Assembly (NCBI GenBank): GCA_937969105.1
Contig: CALBUZ010000127.1
Location: forward strand, 1 to 17,042
DNA length: 17,042 nt
Reading direction: 5' to 3'
Source of the DNA: an uncultured Collinsella sp.
GTDB lineage: Bacteria; Actinomycetota; Coriobacteriia; Coriobacteriales; Coriobacteriaceae
The translations under genes and the position numbers were made by a program. The notes beneath the pieces are model-generated. The model searched no databases. It worked only from the letters and a program-made list of their open reading frames with translations, and was not told the DNA's origin. Below are positions 7,315 to 14,510 of the stretch, in pieces (the first letter of the stretch is position 1; every line of letters starts with the position of its first letter).

Positions 7315-7344
7315 AGCTCGTCGGCCTAGCCGGCGAGCTTTTTT
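7315..7344 (+). terminator. Rho-independent terminator after tRNA-fMet
   Basis: Stem AGCTCGTCGGC / GCCGGCGAGCT (one G-U pair) with a 3-base loop CTA, followed by a run of T. It starts ten bases after the tRNA CCA. A smaller hairpin (GGACCG/CGGTCC, 7354-7371) follows before the tandem array. Confidence 0.9.
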
Positions 7345-7393
7345 GTTATTTCGGGACCGTGTTTTCGGTCCAATTCTCGGCCTCTCAAACAAA

Positions 7394-7691
7394 ATCTCGA
7401 TCTGTAACATCTAGACCCGATTTGGGCGGCTAGGTGTTACAGATCGAGATGTTTCGGCAGGACGGTCTCCGTTTGTCTAAATCTGTAACACGAGGGACGG
7501 ATTTTGCCGAGTTACTGTTACAGATTGAGATCTTTCGGCAGGCCAGATTGGTTTGTCTCGATCTGTAACAGTAAGGGGCCAAAAGTCGGTCTAGATGTTA
7601 CAGATCTAGATTGTTGAGGATGGGTTGAGAGGAATGTCTCGATCTGTAACAGTAAGACCCGGTTTTGCCGAGCAACTGTTACAGATTGAGA
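7394..7691. repeat. Tandem array of four palindromic units, 80-81 bp period
   Basis: Four units at 7394-7450, 7476-7530, 7556-7610 and 7637-7691. Each has a left arm close to TCTCGATCTGTAACA and a right arm TGTTACAGATCGAGA; arms are 15-16 bp, perfect in unit 1 and with one to three mismatches in the others. The spacing of left arms is 81, 80 and 81 bp. The inner 25 bp are also related (CCCGATTTTG-like), inverted in unit 3. The stretches between units 1-2 and 2-3 share TTTCGGCAGG. No protein is coded here that I believe. Each unit could fold as a long hairpin in RNA or be a symmetric protein-binding site. Confidence 0.88.
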
Positions 7692-7751
7692 CAAACCGAC
7701 GGGCCGCCCCGTCCCATCCACCTGCCGCCACCTGATATTCGCCGATTTTCG

Positions 7752-7781
7752 TTGTGCCGCTGTACCTCCATGCCATATCCT
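7752..7781 (+). promoter_or_regulatory. Candidate promoter for the OYE-like oxidoreductase
   Basis: TTGTGC (7752-7757), an 18-base spacer and TATCCT (7776-7781), ending 52 bases before the start codon. The match to consensus is only fair. The rest of the gap between the tandem array and the gene (7692-7833) shows nothing else. Confidence 0.35.
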
Positions 7782-7833
7782 CTAGACAACTACGCGGCAT
7801 CATCGCCGCCGCGCCTACAAGAGAGGAATATCC

Positions 7834-9864
7834 ATGACCGCACCTGCATCCAAGCTGCTCCAGCCCATTACGGTTGGCCCCCTTGAGCTCAAAAACCGCA
7901 TTATGTTCCCGCCGCTCACCACCGGCTACGAGGAGCGCGACGGTTCCATTGGCGAGCGCAGCCTGGCCTTTTACGAGCGCCTGGCCCGTGGCGGCGTGAG
8001 CTACATCGTCATCGGCGACGTCGCTCCCGTTATGACCGCAAGCCCCACGCCCAAGCTGGCAACCGACGCCCAGATCCCCACGTTTAAGGCCCTGGCCGAT
8101 GCCGTCCACAAGCACGGCGCCAAGGTCGCGCTGCAGCTGTTCCACCCCGAGTACGACGTGCCCGGTGTCGGCCGCATGGTCATGGGATCCATGGCTGCCG
8201 CCAAGGCCGCGCAGGAGGCCAAGGCCGCTGGCGACGAGGAGACCTTTGCCGCCAAGATGGCCGAGTCCAACGAGATTCGCAACCAGGCCTACGCCAAGCT
8301 GCACCACGACATGCAGCACTTTGTGAACGAGGCGAGCGTAGAGCAGCTTACCCAGATCAAGGAGGCCATCGCTGCCTCGGCCGCTCGCGCGCAGCAGGCC
8401 GGGATCGATGCCATCGAGGTCCACGGCGACCGTCTGGTGGGTTCGCTGTGCTCGGCAATCCTCAACCAGCGCACCGACGAGTACGGCGGCTCGTTCGAGA
8501 ACCGCGTTCGCTACGCGCTGGAGGTCGTCGCTGCCATTAAGGAAGCCGCGCCGCAGCTGATGGTGGAGTACAAGCTCCCCGTGATCATGGAGAACCCCGA
8601 CGGCACGCCGCGCGGCAAGGGAGGCCTGCTGCCCGACGAGGCCTGCGAGTTCGCCAAGCTGCTCGAGGGCGCGGGCATCGATATGATCCAGGTCGCACAG
8701 GCCAACCACACCGGCAACATGGGCGACACCATTCCGCCCATGGGCGCCATGCCCTACAACTGGACGCTGCCCGTGGCCGAGCGCGTCAAGGCCCTGGTCT
8801 CCGTGCCGGTGGCAACCGTCGGCCGTGTTGTCTCGGTCGAGGCCGGCGAGAAGATTCTGGAAGACGGCGCCGCCGACATCATCGCCTATGGCCGCTCGCT
8901 CATGTGCGACCCCGACATTGCGCTGAAGGCCGCCACGGGCGAACCCATCCGCGAGTGCCTCAACTGCAACAAGGGCTGCGTCGATGCGATTCAAAACCGC
9001 AAGTACATCTCGTGCGTGCTCAATGCCGAGAACGGCGACGAGGCGACCATCGCCATCAAGCCGGGCGAGGGCGACAAGAAGATCGCCGTGGTGGGCGGCG
9101 GTATTGCCGGCCTGGAGGCCGCACGCGTGGCGGCCAAGCGCGGTTACGACGTGACCGTCTACGAGGCGAGCGATCATCTGGGCGGCCAGATTGTGCTGGC
9201 GGCCGCGCCTCCGCGCAAGGACGAGATCATGCGCTCGGTCGAGTACTACGAGAAGATTCTGCCTGGCCTGGGCGTGAAGGTTGAGCTCAACCATGCCGCT
9301 ACCGCTGAGGACCTCAACGCCGCCGACGCCGCGATTGTGGCTGTGGGCGCGCACGACGTGGTCATCCCCGTTCCGGGTGCCGATTCGGACAAGGTTGTCT
9401 CGAGCTGGGACGTGCTGGCCGGTAAGGTGGAGCTCAGCGGCCGCGTCGCTGTCATTGGCGGTGGCCTGGTGGGCACCGAGACTGCCGAGTACCTGCTGCA
9501 GCACGGCTGCGAGGTGGCGATCGTGGAGATGCTCGACAAGATTGCCGCGGGCGAGTCCGAGACCATTCTGCCGCTGATCATGAGCGACTTTGCAGAGCAC
9601 AACGTGGAGCAGCACGTGAAGACCCGCCTGACCGCCATTACCGACGAGGGCGTGGAGGCTGTTCGCACCACCGAGGACGGCGCTGAAGAGCCGGTGAAGA
9701 TCGCCTGCGATTACGTGGTGATGGCCGTGGGCTCCAAGGCCAACGCTTTTGACCTGGACGGCGTGACGGTGCCCGTGACCTGCGTGGGCGACTGCTCGGG
9801 CGAGCGCACCGCCGACATTGCGAGCGCCATTCGCACGGCATATCACGCGGCCAACGAGCTGTAG
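7834..9864 (+). CDS. Old-Yellow-Enzyme-type FMN/4Fe-4S/FAD oxidoreductase
   Basis: A 676-aa protein with the layout of 2,4-dienoyl-CoA reductase, 2-enoate reductase and BaiCD/BaiH-type enzymes. Residues 1 to about 365 form the FMN TIM barrel (LKNRIMFPPLTTGY, NQRTDEYGGSFENR, ADIIAYGRSLMCDP). A 4Fe-4S site follows: Cys375, Cys378, Cys382, Cys394. A FAD Rossmann motif starts near 414 (IAVVGGGIAGLEAARVA) and an NAD(P) motif near 536 (VAVIGGGLVGTETAEYL), and the end is VTCVGDCSGERTADIASAI. Such enzymes reduce activated C=C bonds with NAD(P)H. The usual HxxH/N pair of Old Yellow Enzymes reads HGDR here (His197, Arg200), and a helical Ala/Lys/Glu-rich stretch lies at about 120-150, so the substrate may be unusual. 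GAGAGGA lies eight bases before the ATG. The gene stands alone, with a terminator behind it. Confidence 0.88.
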   Translation: MTAPASKLLQPITVGPLELKNRIMFPPLTTGYEERDGSIGERSLAFYERLARGGVSYIVIGDVAPVMTASPTPKLATDAQIPTFKALADAVHKHGAKVALQLFHPEYDVPGVGRMVMGSMAAAKAAQEAKAAGDEETFAAKMAESNEIRNQAYAKLHHDMQHFVNEASVEQLTQIKEAIAASAARAQQAGIDAIEVHGDRLVGSLCSAILNQRTDEYGGSFENRVRYALEVVAAIKEAAPQLMVEYKLPVIMENPDGTPRGKGGLLPDEACEFAKLLEGAGIDMIQVAQANHTGNMGDTIPPMGAMPYNWTLPVAERVKALVSVPVATVGRVVSVEAGEKILEDGAADIIAYGRSLMCDPDIALKAATGEPIRECLNCNKGCVDAIQNRKYISCVLNAENGDEATIAIKPGEGDKKIAVVGGGIAGLEAARVAAKRGYDVTVYEASDHLGGQIVLAAAPPRKDEIMRSVEYYEKILPGLGVKVELNHAATAEDLNAADAAIVAVGAHDVVIPVPGADSDKVVSSWDVLAGKVELSGRVAVIGGGLVGTETAEYLLQHGCEVAIVEMLDKIAAGESETILPLIMSDFAEHNVEQHVKTRLTAITDEGVEAVRTTEDGAEEPVKIACDYVVMAVGSKANAFDLDGVTVPVTCVGDCSGERTADIASAIRTAYHAANEL

Positions 9865-9936
9865 TTAACTTCGCGGCCAGGCGGGGCGGTAGCACGGATC
9901 TGCCTCGCCCGACTGCGTCCCATGGGGTGTCAACCG

Positions 9937-9979
9937 GGGCGGGGTCTGCAAGCGCAGCAGGTCCCGCCCTTTTTGTTTT
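9937..9979 (+). terminator. Terminator after the OYE-like gene
   Basis: Stem GGGCGGGG / TCCCGCCC with an inner CTGC/GCAG stem, followed by TTTTTGTTTT. A second GC-rich hairpin without a T-run (9880-9909, 10-bp stem) lies just before it. Confidence 0.85.
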
Positions 9980-10303
9980 GCTCCGGTGGAGGGCAGTGCG
10001 CGGTAATCATGAGGAGTGAGGACATCTACTACCTTGCAGGCCGCTCAAAATTATTGGGGGAGGTGTTAATAATTATATCCTCTAGACCAAAGGACATAAA
10101 GAGATGTCAATTTTGTTGGCAAACGAATGACGATTAGCTGCGAGCTAGCTACCAGCGTAAATAATCGATAAAGAAATGTCGTAAATAGGTGTCAAATGCC
10201 CAGATAATGCCGCGTCTATTTTAATTAACTGCTTTGAGCAAACAGCAAAATGCTACTATCTAGCGTGCACGTAAGAAAGCAGATTAACGGTTAAGGCTAA
10301 GAA
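9980..10303. other. AT-rich intergenic stretch before the HTH gene
   Basis: From 10021 to 10260 the GC content is about 39% by hand count, far below the flanking genes. It contains near-repeated words ATGTCAA (10105), ATGTCGT (10177) and GTGTCAA (10189). A 42-codon frame from ATG 10009 has no ribosome site and no recognisable motif, so I do not call it a gene. The stretch may be an upstream regulatory region or foreign DNA. Confidence 0.5.
10251..10259 (+). promoter_or_regulatory. Candidate extended -10 promoter for the HTH gene
   Basis: TGCTACTAT has the TGN extension and a TACTAT -10 box, 44 bases before the GTG start. No good -35 box lies 17 bases upstream (GCTTTG), which an extended -10 would tolerate. 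Confidence 0.4.
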
Positions 10304-10708
10304 GTGGCAGGTATGTCGGAAGCAACTAGGACTCGCACGCATGCGCCCGAGGTTAGGCAGCGTGCCGTCGAGATCCTCCAAGAGGGGGTCGGTCACCGCG
10401 CCCTCGCTGCAAAGCTCGGCATTCCCCAGGCCACGGCTCGTCAGTGGGCCCGTGCATATGCCGTGGGCGGTGCCGACGCCGTGCTCAACGCGGGCGCTCG
10501 TCATCATACCTATTCGTTCGACGTAAAGCTCGCCGTGGTTAAGGACCGTCTGGAAAACGGCCTGACGGTTCGCGAGGCCATGATCAAGCATGGGATTCCC
10601 AGCGAGTCTTCAGTCAAGGCTTGGTGCCGCCAGTATCGCGAGAGCGGTGAGTCCGCGCTGGTCGATAAGCCGCGCGGTCGCAAGCCGCGCGTTAAAAGGG
10701 CGGAATAG
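10304..10708 (+). CDS. Orphan tandem helix-turn-helix protein (IS3/IS150 OrfA-like)
   Basis: A 134-aa basic protein with two HTH units. The first (about residues 15-55) contains RALAAKLGIPQATARQWARAY; the second (about 75-115) contains TVREAMIKHGIPSESSVKAW. Each is followed by a G-x-x-A-L/V tail (GGADAVL, SGESALV), and the protein ends in a basic RGRKPRVKR. This pattern is that of InsJ-like first proteins of IS3/IS150 transposons. No transposase catalytic partner (OrfB, DDE) follows and no terminal inverted repeats were seen, so it is either a remnant or a co-opted DNA-binding protein. The start is GTG 10304 with AAGG nine bases upstream; ATG 10313 is the alternative. It lies alone, after an AT-rich leader, and ends in a strong terminator upstream of the hydrogenase operon. 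Confidence 0.75.
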   Translation: MAGMSEATRTRTHAPEVRQRAVEILQEGVGHRALAAKLGIPQATARQWARAYAVGGADAVLNAGARHHTYSFDVKLAVVKDRLENGLTVREAMIKHGIPSESSVKAWCRQYRESGESALVDKPRGRKPRVKRAE

Positions 10709-10720
10709 CGAACGGGATGG

Positions 10721-10743
10721 TGCGCCCACGGGGGCGCATTTTT
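10721..10743 (+). terminator. Rho-independent terminator after the HTH gene
   Basis: Perfect stem TGCGCCC / GGGCGCA with a 4-base loop and TTTTT directly after. It separates the HTH gene from the hydrogenase operon, which therefore needs its own promoter. Confidence 0.9.
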
Positions 10744-10994
10744 CTTGCCGCGCCAACTTTTTGGACCGGCGCGAGCCTATCGGGTCATTCTCCAACGTGG
10801 TCAATAAACCGTGCGCAGTGGCCCGCGCGCCTGTCGCTGCGATAGGGGGAGCGTCGCCTCTCTACTCCAATGCGGACGTGCCCTTGCCCTGTACGCCTAA
10901 AACTCCCCAGTTGACCGAAAACCTGCCGCCGCTACTCCTCAATTGAGCTATAACGTTAAACAATTGCAGCGTTTTTGCATGGGGGAGTGATGGT
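10744..10994 (+). promoter_or_regulatory. Leader and likely promoter region of the hydrogenase operon
   Basis: No gene is seen here. TATAAC (10949-10954) is a possible -10 box 40 bases before the first start codon, with only a weak CTGCCG 17 bases upstream. Two copies of the palindromic hexamer CAATTG (10940-10945 and 10961-10966) stand 21 bp apart, two helical turns, on either side of the -10 box. This could be an operator, but hexamers of this type recur by chance. GGGGGAG (10981-10987) is the ribosome site of the first hydrogenase gene. Confidence 0.4.
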
Positions 10995-13877
10995 ATGACG
11001 CTACTGTATTTCCTTACCCTGTTTCCGCTGGTACCGGCGCTGGGCATGCTGCTTGCGCGCGGTGACCGCGCCCGCGATGCGGTGGGGCTCATAGGTTCCG
11101 GCATTATTATGGCGGTGACAGTTGTAGTCGCCGTCATGTTTTTTGTCACGGGTCCGCAGAGCTTTGAGGTTGCCCCCGGCACCTCGCATGTGCTCTCGAT
11201 CATCAGCTCCGTCATCGACGTAATTCTGTGCGCCGTTATCCTGTACAACGCGTACAAATATAGGAACGCGCTCACCGCAGTGCTCGGCATAGTCCAGCTG
11301 GTGGGCTCGCTCGCCTTTGCAGCCATGACGTTGCCCGCGGCCGAAGCCGTCACGGCGACGCCGTTCTACCTGGACTACATGTGCGTGATCATGGTCCTCG
11401 CCGTCGGCATCGTCGGCAGCCTAATCTGCGTGTATGCCTTGGGTTATATGAAGGACTTCCAGGCCCATGACGAGCATGAGGCCGCGCTGCGCGGGCAGAC
11501 CGCGCCCGACCGTCGCCCGCAGTTCCTGGCGCTTATGTTCCTGTTCCTCTCGGCCATGTTTGTCATCGTGACGAGCGACAACCTTGAGTGGCTGTTCTGT
11601 GGCTGGGAAATCACCACCGTGTGCTCGTTCCTCATGATTGGCTACACGCACACGCCCGAGGCCATCAAGAACGCCTTCACCCAGATCATCCTCAACATGC
11701 TGGGCGGCATCGCGTTTTTGGCCGGACTCATGTACCTGCACGTTAACGGCATGCCGCTGACCATCTCGGGCATGATCGAACTTTCCGGCGCCGGAACCGC
11801 GCAATCCGCGCTGCTGGTGATGCCGGTCATCCTGTTGTCGCTCGCCGCACTCACCAAGGCCGCACAGATGCCGTTCCACACGTGGCTGCTCGGTGCCATG
11901 GTTGCCCCCACTCCTACGAGCGCCCTGCTGCACTCGTCCACCATGGTCAAGGCCGGCGTGTTCCTGATGGTCAAGCTGAGCCCGCTCTATGCCATCTATC
12001 CCGTGACTGGCTTTATGGTCACGAGTGTGGGTGCCATCACGTTTTTGCTCGCTGCCCTCATGGCCATCTCGCAGAGCAACGCAAAACGCGTGCTCGCATT
12101 CTCCACCATTTCCAACCTGGGCCTTATCAGTGCCTGCCTGGGCGTCGGCGCGCCCGAGGCCGTGTGGGCGGCCATCTTCCTAATCCTGTTCCACACGGTG
12201 GCCAAGTCGCTGCTGTTCCTGTGCGTGGGCACGGCCGAGCATCATATCGGCAGCCGCAATATCGAGGACATGGATGGCATGTTCAGCCGCATGCCGCACC
12301 TGACGCGCCTGATGATGCTGGGCATCATGGGCATGTTTGTGGCGCCGTTTGGCATGCTCGTGTCCAAGTGGGGCGCCCTGGTGGCGTTTGCGCAGACCGG
12401 CAACGTGCTCATGATCATGGTGCTGGCCTTTGGCTCGGCCGCGACGTTCTTCTTCTGGGGCAAGTGGCTCGCCAAGCTTTCGGGCGTCGATCCCACGGCT
12501 CAAAACGTTGAGGTCAATGTCCATAAGACCGAATGGATGGCCCTCAACACCATCGCCGCGCTGCTGATTCTGTGCTGCGTGGCCTTCCCGCTCATCTCGA
12601 GCGGTCTGGTGTCGCCTTACCTGGCCATGGTGTTTGGCCGCGTGCCGTACGTTATTGGTAAGGACGCCATGTACCTGATGGTGGTTATCGTGGCGTTTAT
12701 CGCCGTGGTGCTGCTGACTTCATTCCGCGTGAGCAACAAACCGCATGTAAACGTATATCTTTCGGGCGTGGGAACCGACAAATATCGCCATTTCCGCGGC
12801 TCGATGGGACGCGAGGTGAAGGCCGAAAAGCGTAATTGGTACTCGGAGGACGCCCTTGGCGAGAAGCGTATTGGCCCCGCGGGTAGCGTCGTGTGCTGCA
12901 GCATTATCTTGTTTGCGCTGCTGTGCTGCGCGTGGATTGGGCCCGAGCGGCTTGCCATGAGCGCGCCCTCGGTGCTACGCGGCAAGTATTTCGAAGGTTC
13001 GGGCGTCGTGGGCATCTTTATTGGCACCGTGGCGTTTGCCTTGCTGGCGCCGCTTGTGGGCGGCCTAATCGACGGCGTTGACCGCAAGCTTTCGGCCCGC
13101 ATGCAGGGCCGCGTGGGCCCGCGCTTGCTGCAGCCCTTCTACGACGTTGCCAAGCTGCTGCGCAAGGCCCCTGCCAGCGTAAACACCATGGACGATACCT
13201 ACATGGCGTGCGCGCTCATCTTTACCGTGGTGGGCGGCGGCATCTTTGTGTCGGGTTCCAACACGCTGTTGTGCGCCTTTATGGTGACGCTCGCCGCGAT
13301 CTTTGTGGTGCTGGCGTCCGCCTCGACGCAAAGCCCGTTTGCCCAGGTTGGCGCCGATCGTGAGTTGCTGCAGGTTATGAGCTACGAGCCCGCCGTTCTG
13401 CTGATGAGCGTGGGCCTGTACCTTGCCACCGACAGCTTCGATTCCATCGCCGTGACGGGGCAGTCGGCCCCCATCATCGTGTACAGCGCGCCCATTTTCC
13501 TCGCGCTGCTCGCGGTGCTTACCATCAAGCTGCGCAAGTCGCCGTTCGACCTTTCGTACTCGCATCACGCGCATCAGGAGATCGTCCAGGGCGTCGCCAC
13601 CGAGATGAGCGGCGGCACGCTGGCCAAGATGACCCTTATGCACTGGTGCGAGTCCGTGCTGTTTTTGATGTGGGTGGGCATGTTCTTTGTTTGGGACAAC
13701 CCGGTGAGCTGGGTGGTCGCCCTGGTCGTGATGGTCGCGACGTATTTTGTCGAGGTGCTGATCGACAACACCTTCGCGCGCAGCACCTGGCGCAGCTGCT
13801 TTAAGCTCGGGTGGGGCGTGGCGCTGGTGTTTGGCCTGCTCAACCTTATGCCCATCCTCGTCGACGTGTTTATTTAG
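10995..13877 (+). CDS. Fused Ech-type hydrogenase membrane subunits EchA-EchB (NuoL-like plus NuoH-like)
   Basis: A 960-aa membrane protein. Residues 1 to about 620 are a NuoL/EchA-type antiporter subunit: GWEITTVCSFLMIGY with the membrane Glu, LTKAAQMPFHTWLLGAM then APTPTSALLHSSTMVKAG with the key Lys, AKRVLAFSTISNLG, and the tail YLSGVG...RNWYSEDALGE typical of EchA ends. From about 640 to 960 it is a NuoH/EchB-type anchor: DRKLSARMQGRVGPRLLQPF and DVAKLLRK (about 694-716), SPFAQVGADRELLQVMSYEPA, KSPFDLSYSHHAHQEIVQG and TEMSGG. The two subunits are normally separate; here one frame runs through with no stop or frameshift. It would carry ion translocation and anchor the soluble hydrogenase arm. 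ATG 10995 has GGGGGAG seven bases upstream. It is the first of five genes spaced 1-12 bases apart or overlapping. Confidence 0.92.
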   Translation: MTLLYFLTLFPLVPALGMLLARGDRARDAVGLIGSGIIMAVTVVVAVMFFVTGPQSFEVAPGTSHVLSIISSVIDVILCAVILYNAYKYRNALTAVLGIVQLVGSLAFAAMTLPAAEAVTATPFYLDYMCVIMVLAVGIVGSLICVYALGYMKDFQAHDEHEAALRGQTAPDRRPQFLALMFLFLSAMFVIVTSDNLEWLFCGWEITTVCSFLMIGYTHTPEAIKNAFTQIILNMLGGIAFLAGLMYLHVNGMPLTISGMIELSGAGTAQSALLVMPVILLSLAALTKAAQMPFHTWLLGAMVAPTPTSALLHSSTMVKAGVFLMVKLSPLYAIYPVTGFMVTSVGAITFLLAALMAISQSNAKRVLAFSTISNLGLISACLGVGAPEAVWAAIFLILFHTVAKSLLFLCVGTAEHHIGSRNIEDMDGMFSRMPHLTRLMMLGIMGMFVAPFGMLVSKWGALVAFAQTGNVLMIMVLAFGSAATFFFWGKWLAKLSGVDPTAQNVEVNVHKTEWMALNTIAALLILCCVAFPLISSGLVSPYLAMVFGRVPYVIGKDAMYLMVVIVAFIAVVLLTSFRVSNKPHVNVYLSGVGTDKYRHFRGSMGREVKAEKRNWYSEDALGEKRIGPAGSVVCCSIILFALLCCAWIGPERLAMSAPSVLRGKYFEGSGVVGIFIGTVAFALLAPLVGGLIDGVDRKLSARMQGRVGPRLLQPFYDVAKLLRKAPASVNTMDDTYMACALIFTVVGGGIFVSGSNTLLCAFMVTLAAIFVVLASASTQSPFAQVGADRELLQVMSYEPAVLLMSVGLYLATDSFDSIAVTGQSAPIIVYSAPIFLALLAVLTIKLRKSPFDLSYSHHAHQEIVQGVATEMSGGTLAKMTLMHWCESVLFLMWVGMFFVWDNPVSWVVALVVMVATYFVEVLIDNTFARSTWRSCFKLGWGVALVFGLLNLMPILVDVFI

Positions 13878-13889
13878 GAGGCGGCATCC

Positions 13890-14510
13890 ATGGATCATAA
13901 AATGTCGCGCTCGCCGTGGGTTATTCATTACGACGGCTCGAGCTGCAACGGATGCGATATCGAGGTGCTGGCCTCGCTCACGCCGCTGTTCGATGCGGAG
14001 CGCTTTGGCGTGGTCAACACCGGCAACCCAAAGCATGCGGATATCTTTTTGGTGACGGGGTCGGTCAATGCCCAGAACCTGCCCGTCGTGCGTCAGATCT
14101 ACAACCAGATGCTCGAGCCCAAATGCGTGGTGGCGTGCGGCATCTGCGCGTGCTCGGGCGGCGTGTTCCGCGATGCGTATAACGTGATCGGCGGCGTGGA
14201 CCGCGCGATTCCCGTGGACGTGTACGCGCCCGGGTGCGCCATTCGCCCCGAGACCGTGATCGATGCCATCGTGGAGGCGTGCGGCATTCTTGATCAGAAG
14301 GAGGCCGTGATGCGCGCCGGTGGCGATCCGCTCACCGTGGGCGGCGCCGCTACCTGGGACGGTGGCGTTGAGCTGGGCGAGGACGGGTTTGTGGCTGCGG
14401 GGGCCGGTGACACGGCCGCCGCCGGTGACGCGCCTGCCGGGAAGCCCGCCGCGTCCGCCGCTGGCGACGCACCTGCTGAGACGCCCGTCGCTGCAAAGGA
14501 GGCCGAGTAA
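13890..14510 (+). CDS. echC: Ech-type hydrogenase small subunit (EchC/NuoB-like)
   Basis: A 206-aa protein whose first 150 residues are the NuoB-like small subunit of group 4 [NiFe] hydrogenases. This subunit passes electrons from the ferredoxin-like subunit to the nickel site through one 4Fe-4S cluster. The cluster ligands are visible: Cys19 and Cys22 (SSCNGCDIEVL), Cys86 (ACGICACSGG) and Cys116 (APGCAIRP). CxxC, not the adjacent cysteines of complex I NuoB, is the hydrogenase form. Residues about 150-206 are an Ala/Gly/Pro/Glu-rich tail with no known role, absent from typical EchC. The ribosome site AGGAGG overlaps the stop of the upstream gene, 12 bases before ATG 13890. The stop TAA overlaps the next ATG by one base. 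Confidence 0.92.
   Translation: MDHKMSRSPWVIHYDGSSCNGCDIEVLASLTPLFDAERFGVVNTGNPKHADIFLVTGSVNAQNLPVVRQIYNQMLEPKCVVACGICACSGGVFRDAYNVIGGVDRAIPVDVYAPGCAIRPETVIDAIVEACGILDQKEAVMRAGGDPLTVGGAATWDGGVELGEDGFVAAGAGDTAAAGDAPAGKPAASAAGDAPAETPVAAKEAE

Noticed and set aside
7033..7410. Upstream extension of the coaX frame through the antisense of the tRNA gene to 7410
   Set aside because: The extension has no ribosome site, crosses a tRNA gene and its promoter, and the family N-terminus begins exactly at MLLAIDMGNT.
7394..7691. CRISPR array
   Set aside because: Repeats are palindromic and their cores and intervening sequences are related to each other, with an 80-bp period. CRISPR spacers would be unique and no cas gene is present.
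7775..7787. 13-bp word ATATCCTCTAGAC repeated at 10075-10087
   Set aside because: In 17 kb about two 13-mer pairs are expected by chance alone (about 1.45e8 pairs over 6.7e7 words). No symmetry or shared context supports an operator.
7606..9846. A 746-codon open frame antisense to the flavoenzyme gene
   Set aside because: It is the mirror of a GC-rich coding sequence. The product is His/Gly/Leu-rich without recognisable domains, while the plus-strand frame has full enzyme motifs and a ribosome site.
9922..10137. Small 71-codon gene
   Set aside because: Its start lies ahead of the terminator of the preceding gene, it runs through the hairpin, has no ribosome site and its composition follows the AT-rich gap.
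10304..10708. Complete IS3-family insertion sequence
   Set aside because: Only an OrfA-like protein is present. A terminator follows within 13 bases, and no OrfB, terminal repeats or target duplication was found.
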